Source of the DNA: Candidatus Anaerobiospirillum stercoravium
GTDB lineage: Bacteria > Pseudomonadota > Gammaproteobacteria > Enterobacterales > Succinivibrionaceae
DNA: 35,635 nt
Direction of reading: 5' to 3'
NCBI GenBank assembly: GCA_019113025.1
Contig: DXIF01000246.1
Span: 1-35,635 of the forward strand
Position 1 is the stretch's first letter; each line of letters opens with the position of its first letter. Below, in pieces: positions 16,546 through 24,690 of this stretch. The position numbers were made by a program, and so were the translations under genes. Under the pieces are notes generated by a model. It was not told the DNA's origin and searched no databases. It saw only the letters and a program-made list of their open reading frames with translations.

Positions 16546-19500
16546 ATGTCACAAAATAATGACGACAATCGTACCGAGCAAGAGGCTAAGGCGCGCTCTG
16601 GTACCAAGGCTAAGAAGCCTGCGGACAAGAAGCCTGCGGACAAGAAGCCTGAGGCTAAGAAGCCGGTGGTTAAGAAGCCCGCGTCTAAGGCCAAAGCTCC
16701 TGCTCAGCCTCAGGCTCAAAGTGCGTCGGCGGCTGCGCCTAAGCAGACGGCTGCTGCTGAGCAGGCGGCTGCTGCTGAGAAGGCAGCGACCGCGCCCTCA
16801 GTTGCGCTTGAGGCCGCTTCCGGCTCGGGCGTAGCCAACTTGGAGGTGCCCCAAAAGTTAACTCCAGCCGAGGTCAGCGCTCTAGTCGCCGCCAAGCAGG
16901 AAGCGGCGGCGCAGGAAGCGGCCGCGCATGGTAGCTCCGAGGATGCGGTCGCCGTCCCTAGTGACGCTGAGAATAAGCAAAGCGCTGCGGCTAAGGCTGC
17001 CGCCGATCAGTCCAAGCCGCAGGCAGGGGGCGAGGATGTTGTCACCGCGGCGACGGACGACACCAAGGATAAGGTGGTCGGTACCTTCCCGCTGGTGACC
17101 TTGCGCTCGATCATCATTACGCCTGCGGCCAATGTGCAGCTGATTGCGGCGCGCGAAAGTACTGCTTTGGCCTTAGAAGAGGCCTTAGCCTCGACTAAGG
17201 GCGTTGCTGTGTTCTCGCAATTGGTCGAAGTGCCGGGCGGCCGCCCCAATCGCGAGGATTTAAGTCGCATCGGTGTGCTCGCCCGCGTCTTAAATGGCTC
17301 CTATAACGAAAAGGAGCAGTATCGCGCCACCATTCGCGGTTATCAGCGTATCTGCATTCGTCGCATTATTGACGACCCAGCGCGTGCCGTGCGTCACGTC
17401 GAGGTTGAGTTCTTAAATGAGCTTGAGGTCGATACGTTAATTGAGCAACGCTACGTCGAAGCGCTGCGTTCGGCCTTAGATACGGCCTTAGAGGTGCAAA
17501 ATCGCGGCGGACGCAATATCGTCGATAAGACGATTCCTAGCGAGATGCTGACCTCAATTCGCGAGCAAAGCTCTTTGAGCTTGATGACCGATGGCCTAGC
17601 CCAGATCCTGCTCTTGCCATACTTTGACAAGAAGTATGTTTTAGAGTCGCTTGATCCCGTGGCCCGCGCCAAGGCCATCATCGCCTACTTAAACAACTTC
17701 TCCTACAAGGCTGAGGTTGATAAGAAGATTGCTGAAGATGCGCGCTCGGCGATGGAGCGCTCGCAGCGTGACTTCTACTTAAATGAGCAGCTCAAGGCGA
17801 TCAAGCGCGAACTCAATATGCATGTCGATGATTCCAACGACATCGAAGAGTATCGCAATAAGCTCCAAGGCTTTGACGCGCCGATTGAAGTCATCAACCG
17901 CCTACAAAAGGAAATCTCGCGTTTAGCGGTGATGTCGGTCAACAGTGGCGAGAACTCGATGGTGCGCAATTACATTGACACCTTGTTCTCGATCCCATGG
18001 CATGTCAGCACCCCATTAAATCGTGATCTGCAAAAGGCCAAGGAGATCTTAGAGTCTCAGCACTATGGCCTAGAGAAGGTTAAGGATCGCATCTTGGAGT
18101 TCTTGGCGGTGCAAACGCGCAAGGAGAAGACCCAAGACGCCAACGGCCAGATTCTGTGCTTAATGGGCCCACCAGGTATCGGCAAGACCTCGCTGGCGGC
18201 CTCAATTGCTCAAGCTACGGGCCGTAAGTACGTGCGGGTGGCCTTAGGCGGTATGTACGATGAGTCCGAGATTCGCGGTCACCGTCGTACCTACATCGGC
18301 GCGATGCCGGGTCGTATCATCCAGAACATGATCAAGTGCGAGGCCAACAACCCGCTGTTCTTGTTAGATGAGATTGACAAGGTTTCGGGCAGCACCCAGC
18401 ACGGTGATATCTCTGCAGCCTTACTTGAAGTCTTGGATCCGGAGCAAAACAAGAGCTTCAACGACAACTACGTCGATCTTGAGTACGATCTGTCGCACGT
18501 GCTGTTCATTGCGACCGCCAACAGCTACAACATTCCACCGGCCCTGCGCGATCGTATGGAGATCATCGATCTGAGCAGCTATACCGCCGATGAGAAGTTC
18601 CACATCGCCCGCGAGCACTTGCTGCCAAAGCAGCTGAACAAGAATGGCTTAACCCCAGAGGAGTTTGATATCTCCGATGCCGGGTTAAACCAGCTCATCT
18701 TGCACTACACCTTAGAGGCCGGTGTGCGTAGCCTAGAGCGCATCATCGCCGAACTGTGCCGCAAGGTGGTCAAGGATCTCATGATCAACCCACCTAAGAA
18801 GCCCAAGAAGGTGGTCTTAGGCGTCAAGGAAATCGAGAAGTTAATCGGTCCAAAGCGCTACGACTTCACCTCCAAGCTCAAGGAAAATCGCGTCGGCGTG
18901 GTCAACGGCTTAAGCGTTTCGTCCTATGGCGGCGATATGCTCCAAGTGGAGGTCGTGGCCAATGAAGGTAAGGGCAGCCACCTGTTAACCGGCCAATTAG
19001 GCTCGGTCATGAAGGAGTCAGTATTTGCGGCGATTGCGTGGGTACGTTCGCATGCGCGCTCCTTTAATCTCGCCCCGGACTTCTACCAGAATGTGGATCT
19101 CAACGTCCACTTCCCAGAAGGCGCGATCAAGAAGGATGGACCGTCGGCTGGTACGGCTACGGTTACCGCGATCACCAGTGCCTTAACTGGTAACCCAGTG
19201 CGCGCTGATGTCGCCATGACCGGCGAAATCACGCTACGCGGTGACGTGCTGCCCATTGGCGGCTTAAAGGAGAAGCTTCTTGCCGCCTTACGCGGCGGGG
19301 TTAAGACGGTCTGCATTCCGCACGAGAATGAGAAGGATCTGTGGGACATCCCCAAGAAGGTCACCAAGAACCTCAACATCGTGCCGGTCAAGACCATCGA
19401 CGAGGTGCTCGACATTGCCTTAGAGTTCAAGCCTAAGGAGTTCATGCCGACCACCATGGAAGAGTGGACCTTAAGCGGCTACGAAAAGCGCGAAAAGCAG

Positions 19501-19794
19501 CGCAAGCTGCGCATGGAGGCAGAGGAGCACAAGAACTATATGGAGATCCGCGATGGCTCCGATAGTTCGGTCAAGGCGCTCAAGAACGAGCCTGATGACG
19601 CCGAGGACGCTCCGGTACCGGACAAGAAGCGCAAGGGGCGTAAGCCCAAGGACGCAGATACCCCGGTAAATCCGGAGGCCTCCAGTTCTCAGGAGCCGCG
19701 CCCAGATGACGCGAAGCCTGAGGCAACGGAACCTCAGGGCAGTCGCGCTGAGACCACGGGGGTGCGTCTAGGTCTCATCAGTCATGATGAGTAA
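16546..19794 (+). CDS. lon: Lon ATP-dependent protease with N- and C-terminal extensions
   Basis: This 1082-residue Lon compares with 784 in E. coli. The first 170 or so residues are Lys/Pro- then Ala-rich, with a repeated KKPADKKP motif. The Lon substrate-binding domain begins near residue 175 (VGTFPLVTLRSIIITP). Walker A is GPPGIGKT (541-548). The peptidase dyad is Ser867 (GPSAG) and Lys910 (GGLKEK). After the protease domain ends near residue 960, a charged tail of about 120 residues follows (KKRKGRKPKD, then Pro/Glu/Ser-rich). The catalytic core is complete, so the enzyme should be active; the extensions are probably disordered. It follows clpX by 139 bases and is closed by an intrinsic terminator. 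Confidence 0.96.
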   Translation: MSQNNDDNRTEQEAKARSGTKAKKPADKKPADKKPEAKKPVVKKPASKAKAPAQPQAQSASAAAPKQTAAAEQAAAAEKAATAPSVALEAASGSGVANLEVPQKLTPAEVSALVAAKQEAAAQEAAAHGSSEDAVAVPSDAENKQSAAAKAAADQSKPQAGGEDVVTAATDDTKDKVVGTFPLVTLRSIIITPAANVQLIAARESTALALEEALASTKGVAVFSQLVEVPGGRPNREDLSRIGVLARVLNGSYNEKEQYRATIRGYQRICIRRIIDDPARAVRHVEVEFLNELEVDTLIEQRYVEALRSALDTALEVQNRGGRNIVDKTIPSEMLTSIREQSSLSLMTDGLAQILLLPYFDKKYVLESLDPVARAKAIIAYLNNFSYKAEVDKKIAEDARSAMERSQRDFYLNEQLKAIKRELNMHVDDSNDIEEYRNKLQGFDAPIEVINRLQKEISRLAVMSVNSGENSMVRNYIDTLFSIPWHVSTPLNRDLQKAKEILESQHYGLEKVKDRILEFLAVQTRKEKTQDANGQILCLMGPPGIGKTSLAASIAQATGRKYVRVALGGMYDESEIRGHRRTYIGAMPGRIIQNMIKCEANNPLFLLDEIDKVSGSTQHGDISAALLEVLDPEQNKSFNDNYVDLEYDLSHVLFIATANSYNIPPALRDRMEIIDLSSYTADEKFHIAREHLLPKQLNKNGLTPEEFDISDAGLNQLILHYTLEAGVRSLERIIAELCRKVVKDLMINPPKKPKKVVLGVKEIEKLIGPKRYDFTSKLKENRVGVVNGLSVSSYGGDMLQVEVVANEGKGSHLLTGQLGSVMKESVFAAIAWVRSHARSFNLAPDFYQNVDLNVHFPEGAIKKDGPSAGTATVTAITSALTGNPVRADVAMTGEITLRGDVLPIGGLKEKLLAALRGGVKTVCIPHENEKDLWDIPKKVTKNLNIVPVKTIDEVLDIALEFKPKEFMPTTMEEWTLSGYEKREKQRKLRMEAEEHKNYMEIRDGSDSSVKALKNEPDDAEDAPVPDKKRKGRKPKDADTPVNPEASSSQEPRPDDAKPEATEPQGSRAETTGVRLGLISHDE

Positions 19795-19843
19795 GGGGCT
19801 CACGGCTAATTAGCGCCAGACGTTAGCGCCATAAGTTAATGCC

Positions 19844-19876
19844 AAAAGTGCTCGACCCGGTGGCCGGGCACTTTTT
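19844..19876 (+). terminator. Intrinsic terminator after lon
   Basis: AAAAGTG (19844-19850) pairs with CACTTTT (19869-19875), and an inner CCCGG-TGG-CCGGG hairpin (19856-19868) stacks inside with a small bulge. A T run follows. It lies 50 bases after the lon stop codon. Confidence 0.85.
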
Positions 19877-20026
19877 GTGTCATAAAGTTAAAGTCACGCC
19901 GCTCTGCAATATGAGCCCGGCCTGATGCTCTATGACTAGTTGCCGCTTCGCTTCAACTTCAGCCCTAACTTAGGCGGCGCCGCTTCGCGGCGGCGGCGTG
20001 CCGCTTCGCCGACTTTGGTTCAACCT

Positions 20027-20054
20027 CTAAACTAGGAATACTAAACTAGGAATA
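20027..20054 (+). repeat. 14-bp tandem duplication carrying a ribosome-binding site
   Basis: CTAAACTAGGAATA occurs twice in a row, ending 5 bases before the ATG at 20060. The AGGA of the second copy is 8 bases from the start codon and acts as its ribosome-binding site; the first copy supplies a second AGGA 14 bases further upstream. Confidence 0.8.
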
Positions 20055-20059
20055 TTCCC

Positions 20060-20656
20060 ATGCCCAGAGATCCGCATGAGTCCGCCGCTTATCTTGAGGC
20101 AATCAAAGCTAAAGGGCAGCGGATGATGAGCGCTTTCATCTTGTTAGATGAAGTCAATGATCAATTGGTTGAGCAAGCCAGGAGCCATTTAGCGCAGCTG
20201 CAGCTTAGCCCCAAGCAGCAGGAGGGCAAAGAGCAGTTGCGCCGCTTCTATTTGGAGCTGGATTCGCTGGTGCCCGTGTTCTTTAAGGCGGTCAAGGCAC
20301 AACGTCAGATCGAGAGTATTGAGCTGGGTAATGTGCGGCGTTTCGAAAAGTTGCGCCAACGCTCCAAGCACTTTCGCAAAAAGGGAATGCTCAGCCCGAC
20401 CGAGCTCGTGGACTTAAGTGTTTTTGTGAGCCAAGAGCGCAAGCAGGTATTTGAGTTGCTCGCACAGCTCAAGGAGCACATGCTTAAGCTCCAAGCGGCG
20501 ACCTATCAGCCGTTTCAGAATTTGGCGCAGACTTATTTGGATGCCTATGACAGCATGGACGAAGTGTTGCACGACTACACTTTGCTCAATGTCATTGGCA
20601 CGGAAGATGAGGTCGGCGCTCTGCAATATGATCCCGCCCTAATGCTTTTCGATTAG
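20060..20656 (+). CDS. Uncharacterised helical protein, first of a paralogous pair
   Basis: I do not recognise this 198-residue protein. It has no signal peptide or membrane helix, is rich in Leu, Gln, Glu and Lys, and should be almost wholly alpha-helical, possibly coiled coil. Its second half (about 92-168) aligns by eye with the next gene. Shared anchors are LR-x2-SK-x-F-x2-KG (KLRQRSKHFRKKG against RLRAKSKSFQRKG), ER/QR with LL-x-QL and M, and AQ-x-YLD. I count roughly 30 percent identity over 70 residues. The start is supported by AGGA 8 bases upstream. It lies between the lon terminator and the T6SS genes on the same strand, so a link to either is possible but unproven. Confidence 0.75.
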   Translation: MPRDPHESAAYLEAIKAKGQRMMSAFILLDEVNDQLVEQARSHLAQLQLSPKQQEGKEQLRRFYLELDSLVPVFFKAVKAQRQIESIELGNVRRFEKLRQRSKHFRKKGMLSPTELVDLSVFVSQERKQVFELLAQLKEHMLKLQAATYQPFQNLAQTYLDAYDSMDEVLHDYTLLNVIGTEDEVGALQYDPALMLFD

Positions 20657-20703
20657 GCGCCGCTTATGACCCGACTAAGGGCGTGGGGGCACTAATAAAA
20701 GTT

Positions 20704-20743
20704 GCGGCCGTATCCCCGCCCTCACGGACGGGGCATTGGCCGC
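20704..20743. repeat. Nested stem-loop immediately upstream of the second paralog
   Basis: An outer perfect stem GCGGCC (20704-20709) / GGCCGC (20738-20743) encloses an inner stem CCCCG (20714-20718) / CGGGG (20729-20733), with symmetric 4-base internal loops. It ends 19 bases before the ATG at 20763. TATAAT follows at once (20744-20749), but no matching -35 is visible. The element may control translation or end the upstream transcript. Confidence 0.7.
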
Positions 20744-20762
20744 TATAATTCAGGAAAATAGG

Positions 20763-21371
20763 ATGAAAAAGGCCAATCAAGCTCAACTGAGCTCTGCTCA
20801 GATCGATTTTTTCATGCAAGAGTTCGCCGATATTATGAACGATTTGCACCAAACGCTTCGACCTTACACGCTGCAATTACAAGAGCTGCAGCCTCAATTT
20901 CTTAAGGAACTGCAGCGTGAGGGTAAGCTCTCATCAGAGCTTACGCTCGAACAATTGACGTCTGAGCACCAAGAGTTGCTCGCACTTAAGGACAACCAGC
21001 ATTGTGATACCATCGATCCCCATCTGCGGGTAGCCTTTTGGTCGTTGCAGCGTTTCATGGAAATATGTCAATTGGAACATCAGCTCCATGAGCAGTTGGT
21101 GCGGTTGCGTGCTAAATCCAAATCCTTTCAGCGTAAGGGTCGCTTTACGGCAGAGGAGGAAGTGAGTTTTAGATTGAAGCTCAAGGAGCAGCGGCAGCAG
21201 AGCGTACTTTTGCTCATGCAGCTCCAAGCTAACATGCAGGACATCTTGTTTGGCACCAAGATTGTGGCACTCAAAGTCGTAGCTCAAGCCTACCTTGACC
21301 ACCATGCAGATTTGGTTAATCTCTTTGCCAATGGGGAAAGCTTGGTGTTATTGGATTCTGTTCCAGCTTAG
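20763..21371 (+). CDS. Uncharacterised helical protein, second of a paralogous pair
   Basis: This is a 202-residue, Gln/Leu/Glu-rich soluble protein, predicted mostly helical, with no signal peptide or known motif. It shares with the previous gene the LR-x2-SK-x-F-x2-KG motif (RLRAKSKSFQRKG), the following basic helix and the AQ-x-YLD motif near the C terminus, so the two arose by duplication. I start at ATG 20763, which follows AGGAAAATAGG. An upstream in-frame TTG at 20736 lies inside a strong stem-loop and is unlikely. The N-terminal halves of the two proteins are much less alike, suggesting different partners. Function is unknown. Confidence 0.72.
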   Translation: MKKANQAQLSSAQIDFFMQEFADIMNDLHQTLRPYTLQLQELQPQFLKELQREGKLSSELTLEQLTSEHQELLALKDNQHCDTIDPHLRVAFWSLQRFMEICQLEHQLHEQLVRLRAKSKSFQRKGRFTAEEEVSFRLKLKEQRQQSVLLLMQLQANMQDILFGTKIVALKVVAQAYLDHHADLVNLFANGESLVLLDSVPA

Positions 21372-21640
21372 GAGACGGTAGGGCTGTAGGCTAAGCCCCG
21401 TGCCCCGCAACATAAACTGCGGCATCGTCTTGTGGTTGGTAGCGGAGCTTCGCTTTGAAGACTTGCCCGGCACGGTGGCTTGCTGGGGGTTGACGCTTGC
21501 TGGGTACGGGCGCTCAGGCTTGTGGTGTGAAGTGGTTGGTCCCTAATTTTTGGTTCATGCCCCAGTGAGCTTGGTTGGGCTTGCTACAATGCCGCTTAGA
21601 GCTTTGAGCTTGGTTTTTGGGATCAAGTAAGGGGTGACTT

Positions 21641-22396
21641 ATGTTAACACCAATCACACCAGAGCGCGGCGAGCTCTCCCATCCCAATGGGGTACGGCCC
21701 CAAGGTAGCGCGGCTGCGCATGCAGGCTCATTTTTGCCCTGTACCTTCTCCATCTTAAGCGGTCAGCTCAGCGTAGCTGATGGGTCGAGCTCTGACGAGC
21801 CTAGAGCCCCGCTTGTCGGAAGTGAACCGTCGCTTACCGGAGTGCCGTCAGAGCCCATGTCGCCTAATGGGGCATCGTCTGAGCCTGTGCCGCTTGCGGG
21901 CGCGTCGTCACAGTCTGTGCCGCTTGCGGGGGCACAGCTTACAGGGGCGCAAGTTGCGAGCGCACAACTTAATAGTGAGCGCAAAAAAGAGCTCTTGTGC
22001 CAAGAGATTTTGCGCAATATTACTTTGATTTTGAACTCGCATTCCCATCCGCGCCTTAATGATTTGCAGGGCGATGAGCAGCTGGCTTTTTCTGTGTTGG
22101 GTATGGGGCTAGGTGACTTTTGTGGTCGCTCCTATTCGTATTTGTCCTTGTCCCAGTTGCAGCAGCTGATTTACTCGCAGATCGTCTATTTTGAGCCGCG
22201 TTTAGATCCTGAGAGCGTGCAAGTGCGTTTGCTCACCGATAGTACTAACCCAGCGCGTGCAAGTTATACCGTCAGCATGGACATTACCGCGAAGATCCGC
22301 CCCAGTTTGCTTGAGAACCAAGTCTTTAGTTGTACCACCGTGCTAGACTTAGAAAGCGGGGCCAATGTCGTACGGCTGAAGTCCGGGCGGATTTAG
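21641..22396 (+). CDS. tssE: T6SS baseplate protein TssE (gp25-like) with repeat insert
   Basis: The C-terminal half (about 114-251) is a gp25-type baseplate domain. It has ILRNITLILNS near the start, SVLGMGLGDF in the middle and the hallmark YFEPRLDPESV near the end. TssE belongs to the T6SS baseplate wedge. It is usually about 140-170 residues; this one has 251. The N-terminal FLPCTFSIL (31-39) resembles the family start, so the extra length is an insert (about 45-113). That insert carries three 10-residue repeats of the type ASSEPVPLAG. AAGGGGTGA upstream is an excellent ribosome-binding site. It is the first T6SS gene in the window. Confidence 0.85.
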   Translation: MLTPITPERGELSHPNGVRPQGSAAAHAGSFLPCTFSILSGQLSVADGSSSDEPRAPLVGSEPSLTGVPSEPMSPNGASSEPVPLAGASSQSVPLAGAQLTGAQVASAQLNSERKKELLCQEILRNITLILNSHSHPRLNDLQGDEQLAFSVLGMGLGDFCGRSYSYLSLSQLQQLIYSQIVYFEPRLDPESVQVRLLTDSTNPARASYTVSMDITAKIRPSLLENQVFSCTTVLDLESGANVVRLKSGRI

Positions 22397-22758
22397 GCTC
22401 TAAGTTGTGCTAAGACGCATCTTCATGGCTTGTTCATAGCTTGGGCGTTCAGATGCAGGATTTCGGATCAAGCCCCAAAAGGACAAGACACTGCCTTCGC
22501 TCAACAAGCTCAAAGCTCATAAATATCGGATAAAGGCTGGGACTTGTTGAGGTTGGCCCTCATTGCAAGTCCGCAATCCCGCATCTGTACGCTTGGGCCA
22601 AAGCTTGGGCCAAGGCTTGGGTTAATGCCCCACGGCAAGGCTAGGGGAGCCTAGGGCCTTAATGAGAGAAAGTCTGTGCGGCAACGGGGCTTGTGGGGCT
22701 CACGTGGTTATGATCTAGCGCTGGGCGCGCTTCAGTGACACTTAGGGAGGGGACGGGG
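22397..22758. other. tssE-tssF spacer with long imperfect palindrome
   Basis: This 362-bp gap, unusual inside a T6SS operon, contains an inverted repeat with 23-base arms (22445-22467 and 22570-22592, 20 of 23 matching). A perfect inner pair CTCAACAAG (22500-22508) / CTTGTTGAG (22543-22551) lies inside it. After the right arm, a 12-bp unit GCTTGGGCCAAR runs from 22591 to 22622. I see no gene in it. The palindrome could be a transcribed structure or a small miniature element. Confidence 0.7.
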
Positions 22759-24690
22759 ATGCAAGCTGATTTTTTGGACTACTACCGTAATAACCTCAAC
22801 TTCTTGCGGCAGGCCTCAGAAGATTTTGCCCGTGCTTACCCTAAGATTGCTGCGAGCTTAGCGCTGTCTAATTTTGAGTGCGCCGATCCCTTTGTCGAGC
22901 GCCTGCTCGAGGGTACTGCCTTTTTGACCGCCAAGGTCGAAGCCCACCTTGATACGGGCTATGCCCGCTTTTTACAGCAGGTAGTGGCCCAAGTTGCCCC
23001 TATGCTCAATATCCCGCTGCCGGCCTTAGCGTGTGTTCAGCTCACGCCGCGCCAGTTGGGGCAATTGCCCTATGTCGCCTCCGGTCAGACCTTTGCACTT
23101 CCCGCCTTAAAAGGGCGTAAGTGTACCTTTAGTGCGCTCTGGCCGCTGCAGTTTACCCCGTTTGCCTTCAGTAACTGGAGCTATCACCAGGGAGTGAGCG
23201 CGGAGTTGCCGCAATGGGCCGAGCTGGAGCTGGGCATTAAAGCCAAAAGCGTGCTCACCTGCGATATCAATCTCACCGTGCCTTTGAGTGCATTGCACTC
23301 GTGGTATGAGCTCAATCCCGGTGCAAGCTCGGTGTTGGAACTTTTCTTGAATCTCCCTGAGAGCGCCGCCTCGTCGTTTTACCAGCTCTTATGCCAAGAA
23401 CAGCTGGCGGTCTATGTGCGGGGCGTGGATGCCCGCGGGGCGAGTGTATTGCACCAGCTCAAGCCCCTTGAGGTACAAGCGGCGCTGTATGCGCAGCCCT
23501 CATATTTGCAGCAAGTAGTGGGTGGCGCGGCGGCCTTAGATTATCTTGCTTTGTATCTGCACTATCCGGCCTTGTGCAAGTTCATCAGGCTCACCAACCT
23601 AGTAGAGCAATGGCTCAAGCTCAACCTCACCTCCGGGCGCTTGATTGTGGTGTGCCAGCGGGATTTGACCGCTCAGCTTAGTTTGGGCACTGAGAGTGTG
23701 CTCACTGCGGTTCTGCCCCTGATTAATGTTTTTGCGCAGCGTTCTAATCGCAGCGCCTTGACCTTGCGCTCAGATTACCAAGTACAGATTGACCGCACCC
23801 ATCCGCGCGATTATGAGGTGCTGACGGTCAAAGAGATTGAGTGCTACGACCAGCAACAGCGGCTGCGCTTTCGTGCCTTCCCGATGACAGGGGTGCGTCC
23901 CATCTTGCCCGTGGCCGCTCCCAGCTCTGAGGACTCAGAGGCTGCGGCCGAACTTGAGGTGGGCCCAGATGAGGTGAGCTTTAGCTGTGAGCGCCGCGTG
24001 CCGCTAGTGAGCGCCAATCCGCGCTCGCTCTATCGCTTAAGCCATATGTTTGTGGCTTTTACTGGGTCGGCTTATATTCAAGCAGTGACCGGGGCCTTAG
24101 CTGCGCTTGAACCTCAATTGCAAGAGGGCGCGGTGCCGCGCGATTTGGGGCTTGATATTGTGGCACAGTGCTATTGCTCCAATGGCGACTTGCCATATTT
24201 TCTCTTGGCAAACGCTGAGGTGCGCAGCAGCAATGATTTAGTCAGCGGGACGATCTTGGGAGATGTGACCAAGATGAGTCCGGCCCGCTTAACCTCAGCC
24301 GCCACTGATGATCTCACCTTGCTCTCCTTTGCCCTGATGAATACCACGGCCTTACTGCGCCAGCCCGAGGCCGAGATTGTCGCTTATCTGCGCGCCCTGA
24401 TCGTAGCCTGCGGCGAGCATAGCAGCGAGGTAGAGCAATTAGCACAATGCGTGGTGGGCTTTAGCCGTGAGCACATGACCTTTCGTCAGTTTAAGCAGGG
24501 CGTGGTGTTCTTTGAAGAGGGCGTGCGCCTGACCTTGACCTTGGATGAGAGCTTGTTAGGCGGCAGTGGCATCCGTTTTGTGGCGGAGTTATTGGCGCAA
24601 GTGCTGATGAGCTCGTTGGCGCTCAATGCGCATGCCCAATTGCACGTGCGCAGTACCACCAACGAGGAGGTGGGCGTATGGACGCACTAG
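22759..24690 (+). CDS. tssF: T6SS baseplate protein TssF
   Basis: This 643-residue protein shows the TssF N-terminal pattern: FLDYYRNNLNFLRQ, DFARAYPKIAASLALS, then DPFVERLLEGTAFLTAKVEAHLD in two pieces around residues 44-67. TssF with TssG and TssE forms the baseplate wedge that nucleates the contractile sheath. The length matches the family (about 590-650). I start at the ATG at 22759 because AGGGAGGGG ends 6 bases upstream; a GTG at 22735 would precede that site. The stop codon overlaps the start of tssG by 13 bases, indicating translational coupling. An acidic Ala/Glu-rich insert lies around residues 390-410. Confidence 0.92.
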   Translation: MQADFLDYYRNNLNFLRQASEDFARAYPKIAASLALSNFECADPFVERLLEGTAFLTAKVEAHLDTGYARFLQQVVAQVAPMLNIPLPALACVQLTPRQLGQLPYVASGQTFALPALKGRKCTFSALWPLQFTPFAFSNWSYHQGVSAELPQWAELELGIKAKSVLTCDINLTVPLSALHSWYELNPGASSVLELFLNLPESAASSFYQLLCQEQLAVYVRGVDARGASVLHQLKPLEVQAALYAQPSYLQQVVGGAAALDYLALYLHYPALCKFIRLTNLVEQWLKLNLTSGRLIVVCQRDLTAQLSLGTESVLTAVLPLINVFAQRSNRSALTLRSDYQVQIDRTHPRDYEVLTVKEIECYDQQQRLRFRAFPMTGVRPILPVAAPSSEDSEAAAELEVGPDEVSFSCERRVPLVSANPRSLYRLSHMFVAFTGSAYIQAVTGALAALEPQLQEGAVPRDLGLDIVAQCYCSNGDLPYFLLANAEVRSSNDLVSGTILGDVTKMSPARLTSAATDDLTLLSFALMNTTALLRQPEAEIVAYLRALIVACGEHSSEVEQLAQCVVGFSREHMTFRQFKQGVVFFEEGVRLTLTLDESLLGGSGIRFVAELLAQVLMSSLALNAHAQLHVRSTTNEEVGVWTH

